Shown piece by piece: positions 33,196 to 40,948 of a stretch of 64,000 nucleotides of DNA; position 1 is the first letter of the stretch, and every line of letters starts with the position of its first letter. The notes beneath the pieces were generated by a model. That model saw only the letters and a program-made list of their open reading frames with translations. It was not told the origin of the DNA and did no database searches. A program made the translations under genes and the position numbers. The stretch spans positions 1 through 64,000 of the forward strand of contig JBFWUM010000013.1 of NCBI GenBank assembly GCA_050247255.1, read 5' to 3'. Origin of the DNA: JBFWUM01 sp050247255. Lineage in GTDB: Bacteria > Acidobacteriota > Vicinamibacteria > Vicinamibacterales > UBA2999.

Positions 33196-33994
33196 TCCCG
33201 TTTTCCTCGCCACCGCCACCGAGATCGTGCTTCGCGCCGGCGACATCCAGCGCCGCGGCCAGGCCGAAGGTTTCCGCGTCGACAAGAAGGGGGCGATCGA
33301 CCTCGTCACCGAGATCGACCTCGAGTGCGAGCGGATGTGCCGGGATCTGCTCGCCGAGCGCTTTCCGGAGCACGAGATCCTCGCCGAGGAGTTCGGTGGC
33401 TCGCAGGACGCGACGCACTCGCGCTTCCGCTGGATCTTCGACCCGCTCGACGGCACGACCAACTACACCCATGGGCTGCCGATCTATTGCGCCTCGCTGG
33501 GGCTCGAGATCGACGGGGAGCTGGCTGTCGGCGCGGTCTACGACCCGTCGCGCAAGGAGCTGTTCACGGCGGAGCGCGGGCAGGGGGCGTTCCTGAACGG
33601 CGAGCGGATCCACGTGTCGGATCGCGGCGCGCTCCTCGACGCGCTGCTCGTCACCGGGTTTCCCTACGACATCCAGAAGCACGGACCTGGGCTCGTCGAG
33701 CTGTTCGGCCTCTTCCTCAGCCGCGCCCGCGCCGTCCGCCGTCTCGGCTCGGCGGCCCTCGACCTGTGCTACGTCGCTGCCGGCCGCTTCGACGGCTTCT
33801 GGGAGCAGCACCTCAAGCCGTGGGACGTCGCCGCCGGCGCGCTGATCTGTCAGGAGGCCGGCGGCCGCATCACCGGCATGGGCGGCGAGCCGTTCGACCC
33901 GAAGGTCCCGCACCTCGTCGCCAGCAACGGCGCCATCCACGACCAGGCGCTCGAGGTCATCCGCGAATTCCGATCTCGGGAGAGGACGGCCTGA
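33173..33994 (+). CDS. suhB: Inositol monophosphatase family protein
   Basis: 273 residues, GTG at 33173 inside the upstream gene. Metal-site motifs are EEFGG (about 70), the signature WIFDPLDGTTNYTHGLP and, near the end, KPWDVAAGALICQEAGGRITG. It hydrolyses inositol-phosphate-like substrates. The sequence does not distinguish this from a 3'(2'),5'-bisphosphate phosphatase (CysQ), but the DPLDGTTN form favours IMPase/SuhB. Confidence 0.9.
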   Translation: MPSPPPPDPVFLATATEIVLRAGDIQRRGQAEGFRVDKKGAIDLVTEIDLECERMCRDLLAERFPEHEILAEEFGGSQDATHSRFRWIFDPLDGTTNYTHGLPIYCASLGLEIDGELAVGAVYDPSRKELFTAERGQGAFLNGERIHVSDRGALLDALLVTGFPYDIQKHGPGLVELFGLFLSRARAVRRLGSAALDLCYVAAGRFDGFWEQHLKPWDVAAGALICQEAGGRITGMGGEPFDPKVPHLVASNGAIHDQALEVIREFRSRERTA

Positions 33995-34009
33995 CCCCAG
34001 GTGGAGACA

Positions 34010-34114
34010 CGACAGCCACCGCCACGAACCACCGAGGCACCGAGGCACCGAGAATTTCTTAATGTTTTCGACTCGGTGTCTCGGTGCCTCGGTGGTCCGT
34101 CGTGGTAGCTGTCG
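34010..34114. repeat. Octad-type hairpin element (MITE-like), related to the TIGR03435 cassette
   Basis: 43-bp arms (34010-34052 and 34072-34114) pair at about 38 of 43 positions around a 19-nt loop. Units are CCACCGAG/GCACCGAG. The ends (CGACAGCCAC) and units match the 29446-30086 element, here without cargo. Confidence 0.75.
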
Positions 34115-34154
34115 CTGGCATTCCCATTGCTGGGCTGTCGTGCCGGAGGTTCTC

Positions 34155-34847
34155 ATGTTGATCAGACTGGCGCTTGCCCTGCTGGTGGTCGCGGCGACGG
34201 CGCAACCGGCCCTGGCGCAGCAGACGCTCAATTTCACCCTCGGCTACTTCTCCGTGCGCGGCGAGGATGCGCGCGTCGACGGGGACGTCGTCGCCGAGAA
34301 CCGCGAGTTCCTCACCTTCGACGTCGGCGAGCTCAGTGGCGGCACGGTTGGCGCCGAGTACCTGATCCCGCTCGGCAATTTCTTCGAGGCGGGCGCCGGG
34401 ATCCACTTCTCGCGCCGGACGACCACCTCGGTCTACACCGATTTCCAGGCGAACGACGGCTCGGAGATCGCGCAGGACCTGCGGCTGCGCATCGTCCCGA
34501 TCGCGTTCACCGTGCGCGCGCTGCCGTTCGGTAACTCATCGCCGGTGCAGCCGTACATCGGCGGCGGCCTCGGCATCTTCGCGTGGCGCTACAGCGAGTC
34601 CGGGGATTTCATCAACTTCGGCGCGCCGGGCCGGCCGGTCTTCCGCGATACGTTCGTGGCGGATGGCACCGCGACCGGGCCGATCGTCCTCGGCGGGCTG
34701 CGCTTTGCCGGCGATTCGCTGAGCGCCGGCGCCGAGATCCGCTACCAGGCCGCGGAAGGCGAGGTCGGCTCCGACTTCGCGGCGCCGAAGATCGACCTCG
34801 GCGGCTGGTCCTACCTGTTCACGGTCGGCCTGCGATTCGGCCGCTGA
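34155..34847 (+). CDS. Outer-membrane beta-barrel protein (OmpW/OprG-like size)
   Basis: 230 residues. The ATG at 34155 follows GGAGG. A signal peptide (ALALLVVAATAQPALAQQ) precedes about eight predicted beta-strands with alternating hydrophobic residues, such as YLIPLGNFFEAGAGIHFS and QPYIGGGLGIFAWRYSE, ending with the aromatic/Arg strand YLFTVGLRFGR. It is a small barrel, 8 strands by length. The closest general match is the outer-membrane protein beta-barrel superfamily; the specific function is unknown. A heptad array starts 6 bases after its stop. Confidence 0.85.
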   Translation: MLIRLALALLVVAATAQPALAQQTLNFTLGYFSVRGEDARVDGDVVAENREFLTFDVGELSGGTVGAEYLIPLGNFFEAGAGIHFSRRTTTSVYTDFQANDGSEIAQDLRLRIVPIAFTVRALPFGNSSPVQPYIGGGLGIFAWRYSESGDFINFGAPGRPVFRDTFVADGTATGPIVLGGLRFAGDSLSAGAEIRYQAAEGEVGSDFAAPKIDLGGWSYLFTVGLRFGR

Positions 34848-34852
34848 ACGAG

Positions 34853-34979
34853 AACCTTGAAGGTTAAAGGTTAAAGGGCAAAGGTTAAAGGTCAAAGGGC
34901 ACCGGTCTTCGACCTTTAACCTTTGCCCTTTAACCTTTGCCCTTTAATCTTTGCCCTTTGCCCTTTGCCCTTTAACCTG
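34853..34979. repeat. Long heptad-type inverted repeat between OMP and glycosyltransferase
   Basis: About seven AAGGTTA/AAGGGCA-type 7-mers on the left, a short loop (GGTCTTCGACC), then about nine complementary CCTTTAA/CCTTTGC 7-mers on the right. It would fold into a very stable hairpin. Its last unit supplies the TAA stop of the convergent gene. Confidence 0.85.
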
Positions 34980-36438
34980 TTCTGCGTCGGTACAACGCCA
35001 CCCCGCCCCCGTCACAAAGGCGTTCCATCCCGGCAACGAAGTCCGGATCACGGCGAATTCGCTGGGCGAGCACGTCGCCCCCTTCCGCCTGTTCCTCGAC
35101 CAGCATCCAGCCCGCGTGCATCGCGGGTCCGGTTTCCATCGCCGTTTCCCAGATGATGCCGTTGCCTTCGTGGATGAAGTCGGCGATGGCGAACCCCCGC
35201 CACGACAGCTCCTGCATGTAGTGGGCGAGCGATCCCATGCTGGCCATCACCTTGTCGCCGCGATAGGCGTCGGCCAGGCAGGCGCTGACCGCGCGCCGCG
35301 CGCGGCTGTTGGGCACGTCCCACTGCGCTTCGACCAGCATGGGCGCCTCGCGGTCCCAGGGCGGGGACTCGACGAGGGCCGCTGCGATGAGGACTGCGGC
35401 AACCGCCGGCGCGAGCCGGCGCGAGAACGCCGTGGCCAGTCCGGCCCACAGCGCGCACGCCGCGACGAGCGGGACCATGTAGCGGATGCGGTAAGGGTGG
35501 CCGTCGACGAACGCCGCGAAGGGGAGCAGGGCGGCGGCGAAGAGTGCGAGTGCGACCAGGGCGGCGTCCTTCCGCCTGAAGGCGGAAACCACGACGGTCA
35601 GGGCCGCGGCGAGGGCAGCGATCTCGGTAACGTAGCCGCTCAACTCGTGGGTGCCCCACCAGATGCCGACAAGCACCCGCAACGGCTGGCCGTCGTACAG
35701 CGGATCGGGTACGAAGAAGCCGCTGGACACGAACCAGCTGCCGACGGTGATGCGGCTGTTGGCCAGGAACAGCGCGGCGGCCACCATCGGCCACGCCGCC
35801 AGCCGCAGCGTGCGGCGCGCAACGTCGGGCAGCGGGACGCCGCGGCGCCATAATGCGAGCGCGGCCAGGGTGCCTGCCGCCGCCACGACGAACCAGCCTT
35901 CGTATCGCGTCCAGGTCGTCGCGAACAGGACGGCCGCAAGCTTGACCGGCACCGCCGGCGCATCCGACTCGACCCACTCGGACACCCACAGCACCACCAG
36001 CGCCGACAGTGCCAGGAGCAGCGGCTCCGTCATCGGCGTCGCGTGCAGGTAGAGCAGGTTGGGGTTGAGCGCGAGCAGTGCGGTGGACACCGCCGCGCCG
36101 AGCTGGGAGCCGGTGGCGCGGAGGATCACCCGCGCGAAGGCCCATGCCGTGACGGCGAAGCAGCCGATCGACAGCGCCGACCCGGAGGCGCCCGTCTGGT
36201 AGAGCAGATCGATCTGCGCCGGGATCATCTGCAGCAGGTGGGGCAGCGGCAGCCAGACGGCGCCGATCTGCTGCCAGCCGGGCGTCAGGTTGTCGAAGAC
36301 CCGGCGCGAAACCACGAGGTGCGCCTTGGCGTCGTAGTGGCTGAGGACCAGGTCGGCGCGGAAGAAGACGACCCAGGCGGCGGTGGCGGCGAGCGCGGCG
36401 GCGGCGGCAAGCAGCCGCTCGAATCTCGCTATAATCAC
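34972..36438 (-). CDS. GT-C-type membrane glycosyltransferase-like protein with in-frame REP insertion
   Basis: 488 residues from the GTG at 36438; an ATG at 36486 would overlap the divergent gene. An N-terminal helix is followed by FFRADLVLSHYDAKAHLVVSRR, a first-loop acidic/His pattern of lipid-linked-sugar transferases, then about ten helices and a soluble C-terminal domain (about 355-488). The stretch VVSAFRRKDA is encoded by an R1 REP palindrome (35569-35588), so a mobile-type repeat is tolerated between helices. The TAA stop lies in the heptad array. The substrate is unknown. Confidence 0.78.
   Translation of the reverse strand: MIIARFERLLAAAAALAATAAWVVFFRADLVLSHYDAKAHLVVSRRVFDNLTPGWQQIGAVWLPLPHLLQMIPAQIDLLYQTGASGSALSIGCFAVTAWAFARVILRATGSQLGAAVSTALLALNPNLLYLHATPMTEPLLLALSALVVLWVSEWVESDAPAVPVKLAAVLFATTWTRYEGWFVVAAAGTLAALALWRRGVPLPDVARRTLRLAAWPMVAAALFLANSRITVGSWFVSSGFFVPDPLYDGQPLRVLVGIWWGTHELSGYVTEIAALAAALTVVVSAFRRKDAALVALALFAAALLPFAAFVDGHPYRIRYMVPLVAACALWAGLATAFSRRLAPAVAAVLIAAALVESPPWDREAPMLVEAQWDVPNSRARRAVSACLADAYRGDKVMASMGSLAHYMQELSWRGFAIADFIHEGNGIIWETAMETGPAMHAGWMLVEEQAEGGDVLAQRIRRDPDFVAGMERLCDGGGVALYRRRTG
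35569..35588 (-). repeat. R1 REP palindrome inside a coding region
   Basis: CTTCCGCCTGAAGGCGGAAA followed by CCAC, i.e. head to the right. It lies in frame in the glycosyltransferase gene and encodes SAFRRK. Confidence 0.82.
36430..36435 (+). promoter_or_regulatory. Candidate -10 box
   Basis: TATAAT, 37 nt before the GTG of the DedA-like gene, overlapping the start of the divergent glycosyltransferase. No convincing -35 is visible. Confidence 0.4.
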
Positions 36439-36472
36439 GTGGCGCGCCTCAGGATACCGTGAATCTGCCCTC

Positions 36473-37075
36473 GTGAAAGCGTTCATCAGCTCGCTCTATG
36501 GCTTCGCCCTCTCACTCGGCGGACCCGGCCTCTTCACCATCGCGTTCCTCGACTCCTCGTTCATCTCGCTGCCGCAGATCAACGACGTCCTCGTCGTGCT
36601 GATGGTGGCCCAGAACACGGCGCTCATGCCGTACTACGCCGGCATGGCGACGCTCGGCTCGATTGCCGGCTGCTACGTGATTTACTACCTGGCCGAACGC
36701 GGCGGCGAGACCTTCCTGCGGAAGCGGCTCAAGGCGGGCCACATCGACCGCGCGCTCGGGCTCTACCGCCGGCACGGCCTGCTGGCGCTGATGGTGCCGG
36801 CGCTGCTGCCGCCGCCGGCGCCGTTCAAGCTGTTCGTGCTGATGGCAGGCGTCGCCGGCGTCAGGCCGGTCCCGTTCGTCGTCGCCGTCGGTGTCGCGCG
36901 CGGTGCTCGCTACTTCGCGCTCGGCACGCTGACCATCCTGTACGGTGACGCGGCGCTCGAGCTGATGCGCACGCGCGGGCGCGAAGTGGCCCTGTGGCTG
37001 GTGGCCGCCATCGTCCTCGGCGCGCTGGCGTGGTTCGCCTGGAAGCGGCGCGCCCGACAGGCCGGAGCCGCCTGA
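36473..37075 (+). CDS. VTT/DedA-family membrane protein
   Basis: 200 residues, GTG at 36473. Several membrane helices and the VTT-type stretches FLDSSFISLPQINDVLVVL and ATLGSIAGCYVIYYLAERGG, then RYRRHG-like YRRHGLLALMVPALLPPPAPFK. The last is the re-entrant/Pro-rich motif of DedA proteins (undecaprenyl-phosphate or lipid flippases). It is followed with one base of spacing by a lipid-linked glycosyltransferase, so a role in recycling or moving the lipid carrier is plausible. Confidence 0.85.
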   Translation: MKAFISSLYGFALSLGGPGLFTIAFLDSSFISLPQINDVLVVLMVAQNTALMPYYAGMATLGSIAGCYVIYYLAERGGETFLRKRLKAGHIDRALGLYRRHGLLALMVPALLPPPAPFKLFVLMAGVAGVRPVPFVVAVGVARGARYFALGTLTILYGDAALELMRTRGREVALWLVAAIVLGALAWFAWKRRARQAGAA

Positions 37076-37076
37076 G

Positions 37077-37859
37077 GTGCAGATCGATCCCGAGGTGTCG
37101 ATCGTCATCCCGCTCAAGGACGAGGCGCTCAACGTCGACGAGCTGCACGACGAGCTGACCGGCGTCATGGCGCAGATCGGCGTCCCCTACGAGCTGATCC
37201 TGGTCGACGATGGCAGCACTGACGGGACGTTTGCGCGGCTCGAGCGCATCCAGGCGGCCGATCCGCTGGTGCGCGTGATCCGCTTTACCCGTAACTTCGG
37301 TCAGACGGCAGCGTTTGCCGCCGGTTTCGCGCACGCGCGCGGCCGTTACATCATCACGTCCGACGGCGACCTGCAGAACGATCCGGCGGACATTCCGCGC
37401 ATGCTGACGCTGGCCCACCGCAAGGACATGGTCTGCGGCTGGCGCCGGAACCGGCAGGACGCGCTGCTGACGCGCCACCTGCCATCGGTCGTGGCCAACT
37501 GGCTGATCAGCCTGGTGAGCGGCGTGAAGCTGCACGACAACGGCTGCTCGCTGAAGGTCTTCCGCGCCGAGGTGGTCAAGCCGCTGCGGCTGCGCCCAGG
37601 CATGCACCGCTACCTGCCGGCACTGGCCAGCCAGCTTGGCGGGCGGGTGGCCGAGGTGTCGGTCAACCATCGCCCGCGCCGGTTCGGCCAGTCGAAGTAC
37701 GGCCTGTCGCGCACCTTCACTGTCGTCCGCGACCTGTTCGAGCTGCGGCGGCTGATGCGCGACGCCTCGGACCCGTCTACGCCGATGCCGGTGATCTACG
37801 CGATCGCGGAAATTCGCGAGACGGACCACCGGGACGCCGGGACACCGGGGTATTCTTAG
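37077..37859 (+). CDS. Family 2 glycosyltransferase (polyprenyl-phosphate sugar synthase type)
   Basis: 260 residues, GTG start right after the DedA gene. GT2 motifs: SIVIPLKDEALNVDEL, LILVDDGSTDGTFARL, RYIITSDGDLQNDPADIP (DxD) and the acceptor-site region HRPRRFGQSKYGL. This set matches dolichol/undecaprenyl-phosphate mannosyl- or deoxyaminosugar transferases. It lacks the two C-terminal helices some of these have. The last residues (TDHRDAGTPGYS) are encoded by an octad repeat (37826-37849) and are probably not ancestral. Confidence 0.9.
   Translation: MQIDPEVSIVIPLKDEALNVDELHDELTGVMAQIGVPYELILVDDGSTDGTFARLERIQAADPLVRVIRFTRNFGQTAAFAAGFAHARGRYIITSDGDLQNDPADIPRMLTLAHRKDMVCGWRRNRQDALLTRHLPSVVANWLISLVSGVKLHDNGCSLKVFRAEVVKPLRLRPGMHRYLPALASQLGGRVAEVSVNHRPRRFGQSKYGLSRTFTVVRDLFELRRLMRDASDPSTPMPVIYAIAEIRETDHRDAGTPGYS
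37826..37849 (+). repeat. Octad repeat forming a protein C-terminus
   Basis: Three 8-mers, CCACCGGG-ACGCCGGG-ACACCGGG, of the same type as the arms at 29.4, 34.0 and 44.2 kb. No inverted partner is seen nearby, so this is a half element. Confidence 0.65.
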
Positions 37860-37864
37860 GGTTC

Positions 37865-38695
37865 ATGGCGTACCGCAGCCCCCTCGAGGCGAAGATCGCG
37901 AAGAAGGCGACCAAGGCGATCACCGACTTCAACCTGATCGAGAACGGCGACCGGGTGATGGTCGGCGTGTCTGGCGGGAAGGACTCGTGGGCGCTCATCC
38001 AGATCCTGGACGAGCTGCGGCAACGGGCGCCGATCGATTTCTCGCTCGTCGCCGTCAACGTCGACTCCGGCTACAAGGACTACAAGCACGACGTCATCGC
38101 CCGCACCTGCGAGGAGCGCGGCTGGGAGTACCGGATCGAGCACACGTCGATCGGCGACGTGATGGACGACCTGCTCGAGGCCAATGCCACGCCCTGTTCG
38201 CTCTGCGCGCGGCTGCGCCGCGGCGTGCTGTACCGGATTGCGAGCGAGGTCGGCGCCACCAAGATTGCGCTCGGCCACCATCTCGACGACTTCATCGAGA
38301 CGCTGCTCCTGAACCTGTTCTTCGCCGGGTCGCTGAAGGCGATGCCGGCGCGGCTGGTTTCGGACAACGGCGAGCACACAGTCATCCGGCCGCTCGTCTA
38401 CGTCGAGGAAGCCGAGGCGCGGTTGTACGCGAAGGAGCGGGGGCTGCAGATCATCGGCTGCTGCTGCCCGGCGTGCGGCGACCTGAGCCTGCAGCGGCAG
38501 CGCGTCAAGCGCCTGATCACCGACCTCGAGGTCGAGCATGCCGGCGTGAAGCAGTCGATGCTCAAGGCGCTCGGCAACGTCATGCCGCGCCACCTGCTCG
38601 ATACGCGCCTGAACCCGAGCGGCGAGCTGCGCGACAGCGTCGCGCTGCGGCTCGAGGACGAGACCGTTTCCAACCTGATCCAGATCCGCCACTAG
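37865..38695 (+). CDS. ttcA: tRNA 2-thiocytidine biosynthesis protein TtcA
   Basis: 276 residues. PP-loop VMVGVSGGKDSWALIQIL (about 30-50), the Fe-S/catalytic CxxC motifs TPCSLCARLRRG and GCCCPACGDLS, and KIALGHHLDDFIETLLLNLFF. These are the TtcA-type adenylation and cluster-binding sites; the enzyme thiolates C32 of several tRNAs. The ATG is five bases after the previous stop and dtd follows three bases after its end, suggesting a tRNA-quality mini-operon. Confidence 0.92.
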   Translation: MAYRSPLEAKIAKKATKAITDFNLIENGDRVMVGVSGGKDSWALIQILDELRQRAPIDFSLVAVNVDSGYKDYKHDVIARTCEERGWEYRIEHTSIGDVMDDLLEANATPCSLCARLRRGVLYRIASEVGATKIALGHHLDDFIETLLLNLFFAGSLKAMPARLVSDNGEHTVIRPLVYVEEAEARLYAKERGLQIIGCCCPACGDLSLQRQRVKRLITDLEVEHAGVKQSMLKALGNVMPRHLLDTRLNPSGELRDSVALRLEDETVSNLIQIRH

Positions 38696-38698
38696 TCG

Positions 38699-39151
38699 AT
38701 GCGCGCCGTCGTCCAGCGCGTGGCCCGGGCTCGCGTGACGGTCGGCGACCGCGTGGCGGGCGAGATCGGCCCCGGGCTGCTGGTGCTGCTCGGGGTGGCC
38801 GCGCCCGACACGGCTGCCGATGCGGCCTACGTCGCCGGCAAGATCCGCGACATCCGCATCTTCGACGGCCCGGAGGGCAAGGGGATGGACCGTTCCGTGG
38901 CCGACGCTGGCGGCGCAGTGCTGGTGGTCTCCCAGTTCACCCTCTACGGCGACATCCGCAAGGGGCGGCGGCCGGCGTTCGACGTCGCGGCGCGCCCCGG
39001 CCAGGCGCGCGAACTCTACGAGGCAGTCGTGAGAGAATTGCGCGCGGCACAACTCCAGGTCGCGACCGGCGAGTTCCAGGCGATGATGCGCGTGGAGCTC
39101 GTCAACGACGGCCCGGTAACCATCCTCATCGACAGCACAAAGACGTTCTGA
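38699..39151 (+). CDS. dtd: D-aminoacyl-tRNA deacylase
   Basis: 150 residues. Dtd motifs: MRAVVQRVARARVTVG at the start, the catalytic VSQFTLYGD and the cross-subunit NDGPVTI near the C-terminus. It hydrolyses D-amino acids from mischarged tRNA. The stop shares one base with the next ATG (TGATG). Confidence 0.95.
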   Translation: MRAVVQRVARARVTVGDRVAGEIGPGLLVLLGVAAPDTAADAAYVAGKIRDIRIFDGPEGKGMDRSVADAGGAVLVVSQFTLYGDIRKGRRPAFDVAARPGQARELYEAVVRELRAAQLQVATGEFQAMMRVELVNDGPVTILIDSTKTF

Positions 39152-39984
39152 TGAAGCTCCTGGCGTGTGCGTTCGTCCTCATCCCGGCGCTGGCCTTCGG
39201 CCAGCAGCGCCCCCTCGTCACCGAAGATCCCGAAACGATCGGCGCCGAGCGCGTGCTGATCGAGGCCGGGTTCGACCATGTCCGCGCGGCGGAGTTTCCG
39301 GTGTCCGGCTTGAAGGGGAACCTGACGCGGTTCCCGCTGATCGGCATCAGCTTCGGCATCGGCGATATCGGCGAAGTGCAGATTGACGGCGGGCTCTACA
39401 ACCGCCTGTCGATCACCGACCGCCGAATGGCGCCGCTCTCTCACGTGGTCACGGCGACCGGTGATTCCACCGCGGACGTCGAGGACATGATGGTCGGCAC
39501 CAAGGTCCGGCTGATTTCGGAAGGCGCGTCGCGGCCGGCGATTGCCCTCCGGTCGGCGGTGAAGATCCCCAACGCCGGCAACGAGAGCGGGCTGGGGCTC
39601 GACACGATGGACTTCCATTCCACCGTGCTCATTGCCAAGACGGTGCAGTCGGTCCGGCTGGTCGGCAACATCGGCCTCGGCATCCTCAGCGACCCGACGC
39701 GCGGCGATCGGCAGAACGACGTGGTCCTGTACGGCCTGTCGTTTGCGCGGGCCGTCAGCGCCGGCGCGGAGGTCGTCGGCGAAATCAACGGCCGGCTCGA
39801 TACCCGCAACGGCGAGCCGCCGCCCGGCACCGAGTCGCGCAGCATGGGCCGGTTCGGCGCCCGCTACACGACCGGCAGTTTCCGCCTGGACGGCGCGCTG
39901 CTGTTCGGGATCACCGCCAACGACCCGGGCTTCGGGGTCACCGGAGGCTTCACCTACGTCTTCAGCGGGTTCAGGCTGCCGTGA
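39151..39984 (+). CDS. Outer-membrane beta-barrel protein of unknown function
   Basis: 277 residues, ATG overlapping the dtd stop. A signal peptide (CAFVLIPALAFGQ) precedes LVTEDPETIGAERVLIEAGF, resembling transporter-like barrels of the phenol-degradation meta-pathway type. Alternating strands follow, with a final YVFSGFRLP. About 12 strands fit the length. There is no clear functional assignment. The stop is shortly before the large inverted repeat at 40.0 kb. Confidence 0.75.
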   Translation: MKLLACAFVLIPALAFGQQRPLVTEDPETIGAERVLIEAGFDHVRAAEFPVSGLKGNLTRFPLIGISFGIGDIGEVQIDGGLYNRLSITDRRMAPLSHVVTATGDSTADVEDMMVGTKVRLISEGASRPAIALRSAVKIPNAGNESGLGLDTMDFHSTVLIAKTVQSVRLVGNIGLGILSDPTRGDRQNDVVLYGLSFARAVSAGAEVVGEINGRLDTRNGEPPPGTESRSMGRFGARYTTGSFRLDGALLFGITANDPGFGVTGGFTYVFSGFRLP

Positions 39985-40001
39985 GAACCGAGTCGTTCCT
40001 T

Positions 40002-40146
40002 CTTCCCGGTTCCCGCTTCCCCGTTCGTGTTCTCGTTCGATTGGCACATGGTTCAGCGTCCGGAGTCTTTCAAAGCCGGCGTCGTCGCGTGCGTCGAGCC
40101 GGGAGATCCGAACCTGAACACGAACGGGGAAGCGGGAACAGGGAAG
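40002..40146. repeat. 145-bp inverted repeat element, heptad-type arms
   Basis: 38-bp arms (40002-40039 and 40109-40146) pair at about 35 of 38 positions, with 7-nt units (CGGTTCC, CGCTTCC, CCGTTCG). The 69-nt loop shares the GTTCGATTGGCAC stretch with the smaller element at 28.23-28.33 kb, so both are one family. The dapF start follows directly. Confidence 0.78.
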
Positions 40147-40147
40147 G

Positions 40148-40948
40148 ATGAACGGCATGCGCGTGATCAAATCGCACGCGTACGGGAACGACTTCCTGCT
40201 CGTGCCGGGGGCGGCGCCGGCCGATGCGGCGAGGCTGACGCAGCGTCTCTGCCATCGGCATGAAGGCATCGGCGCCGACGGCGTGATCTTCTGCGAGCTG
40301 CGCGACCGTGGCTCGACGATGACGCTGCTCAACGCCGATGGCAGCCCGTCGGAGCTGTCGGGCAACGGCCTGCGCTGCCTCGCGGCCTACGTGGCGCGCG
40401 AGCAGCAGCTCCGCGATGGCGACACGGTGACCGTGGACACGGGCGCCGGCACCAAGGTGCTCGAGTTGCTCGGACGCGACGGCGGCCGGTACCGCTTCCG
40501 GGCGGCGATGGGCGCGCCGACCGACCTGCGCCAGGTGAAGATCCCGGTGCTCGGTGAGACGATCACCGCCTCGGTGCTCGGCATGGGCAACCCGCAGTGC
40601 GTGGTCCTCGGCCCGTTGCCGGACAGCGCGCGATTCCATAAGCTCGGGCCGGCGCTGGCGACGCACGCGCTGTTCCCGGCCGGCACCAACGTCGAGTTCG
40701 CGGTCGTCGAGGCGCCTGAGCGCGTCCGCATCGTGATCTGGGAGCGCGGCGTCGGGCCAACGACCTCGTCGGGCACCGGTTCATCGGCGGCGGCGGTGGC
40801 CGCGGCGGCGCATGGCGGCGCCGCCCGGGACGTGGAGGTGATCGCCCCCGGCGGATCGCAGCGCGTGGAGTGGCGCGATGACGGGGTGTACCTGACCGGG
40901 TGGGCCGAGCTCGTGCTGGAAGGGGAGTGGATTGCGGACACTGCATAA
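40148..40948 (+). CDS. dapF: Diaminopimelate epimerase-family protein with catalytic Cys replaced by Ser
   Basis: 266 residues. N-terminal HAYGNDFLLVPG and NADGSPSELSGNGLRCLA place the first catalytic Cys (Cys77). The C-terminal half has MGNPQCVVLG, GTNVEFAVV and, where ACGTGACA is expected, TTSSGTGSSAAA. There Ser208 stands at the second catalytic cysteine and Ser213 at the following one. DapF interconverts LL- and meso-diaminopimelate for lysine and peptidoglycan with a two-cysteine mechanism, so activity is uncertain. It may be an epimerase with a Ser base or a different racemase. The ATG follows the repeat, and the end overlaps the transporter gene by 17 bases. Confidence 0.88.
   Translation: MNGMRVIKSHAYGNDFLLVPGAAPADAARLTQRLCHRHEGIGADGVIFCELRDRGSTMTLLNADGSPSELSGNGLRCLAAYVAREQQLRDGDTVTVDTGAGTKVLELLGRDGGRYRFRAAMGAPTDLRQVKIPVLGETITASVLGMGNPQCVVLGPLPDSARFHKLGPALATHALFPAGTNVEFAVVEAPERVRIVIWERGVGPTTSSGTGSSAAAVAAAAHGGAARDVEVIAPGGSQRVEWRDDGVYLTGWAELVLEGEWIADTA

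Noticed and set aside
34853..34979. CRISPR array
   Set aside because: The repeats are 7 nt with no spacers; the unit and inverted layout are unlike CRISPR, and no cas genes exist in the window.
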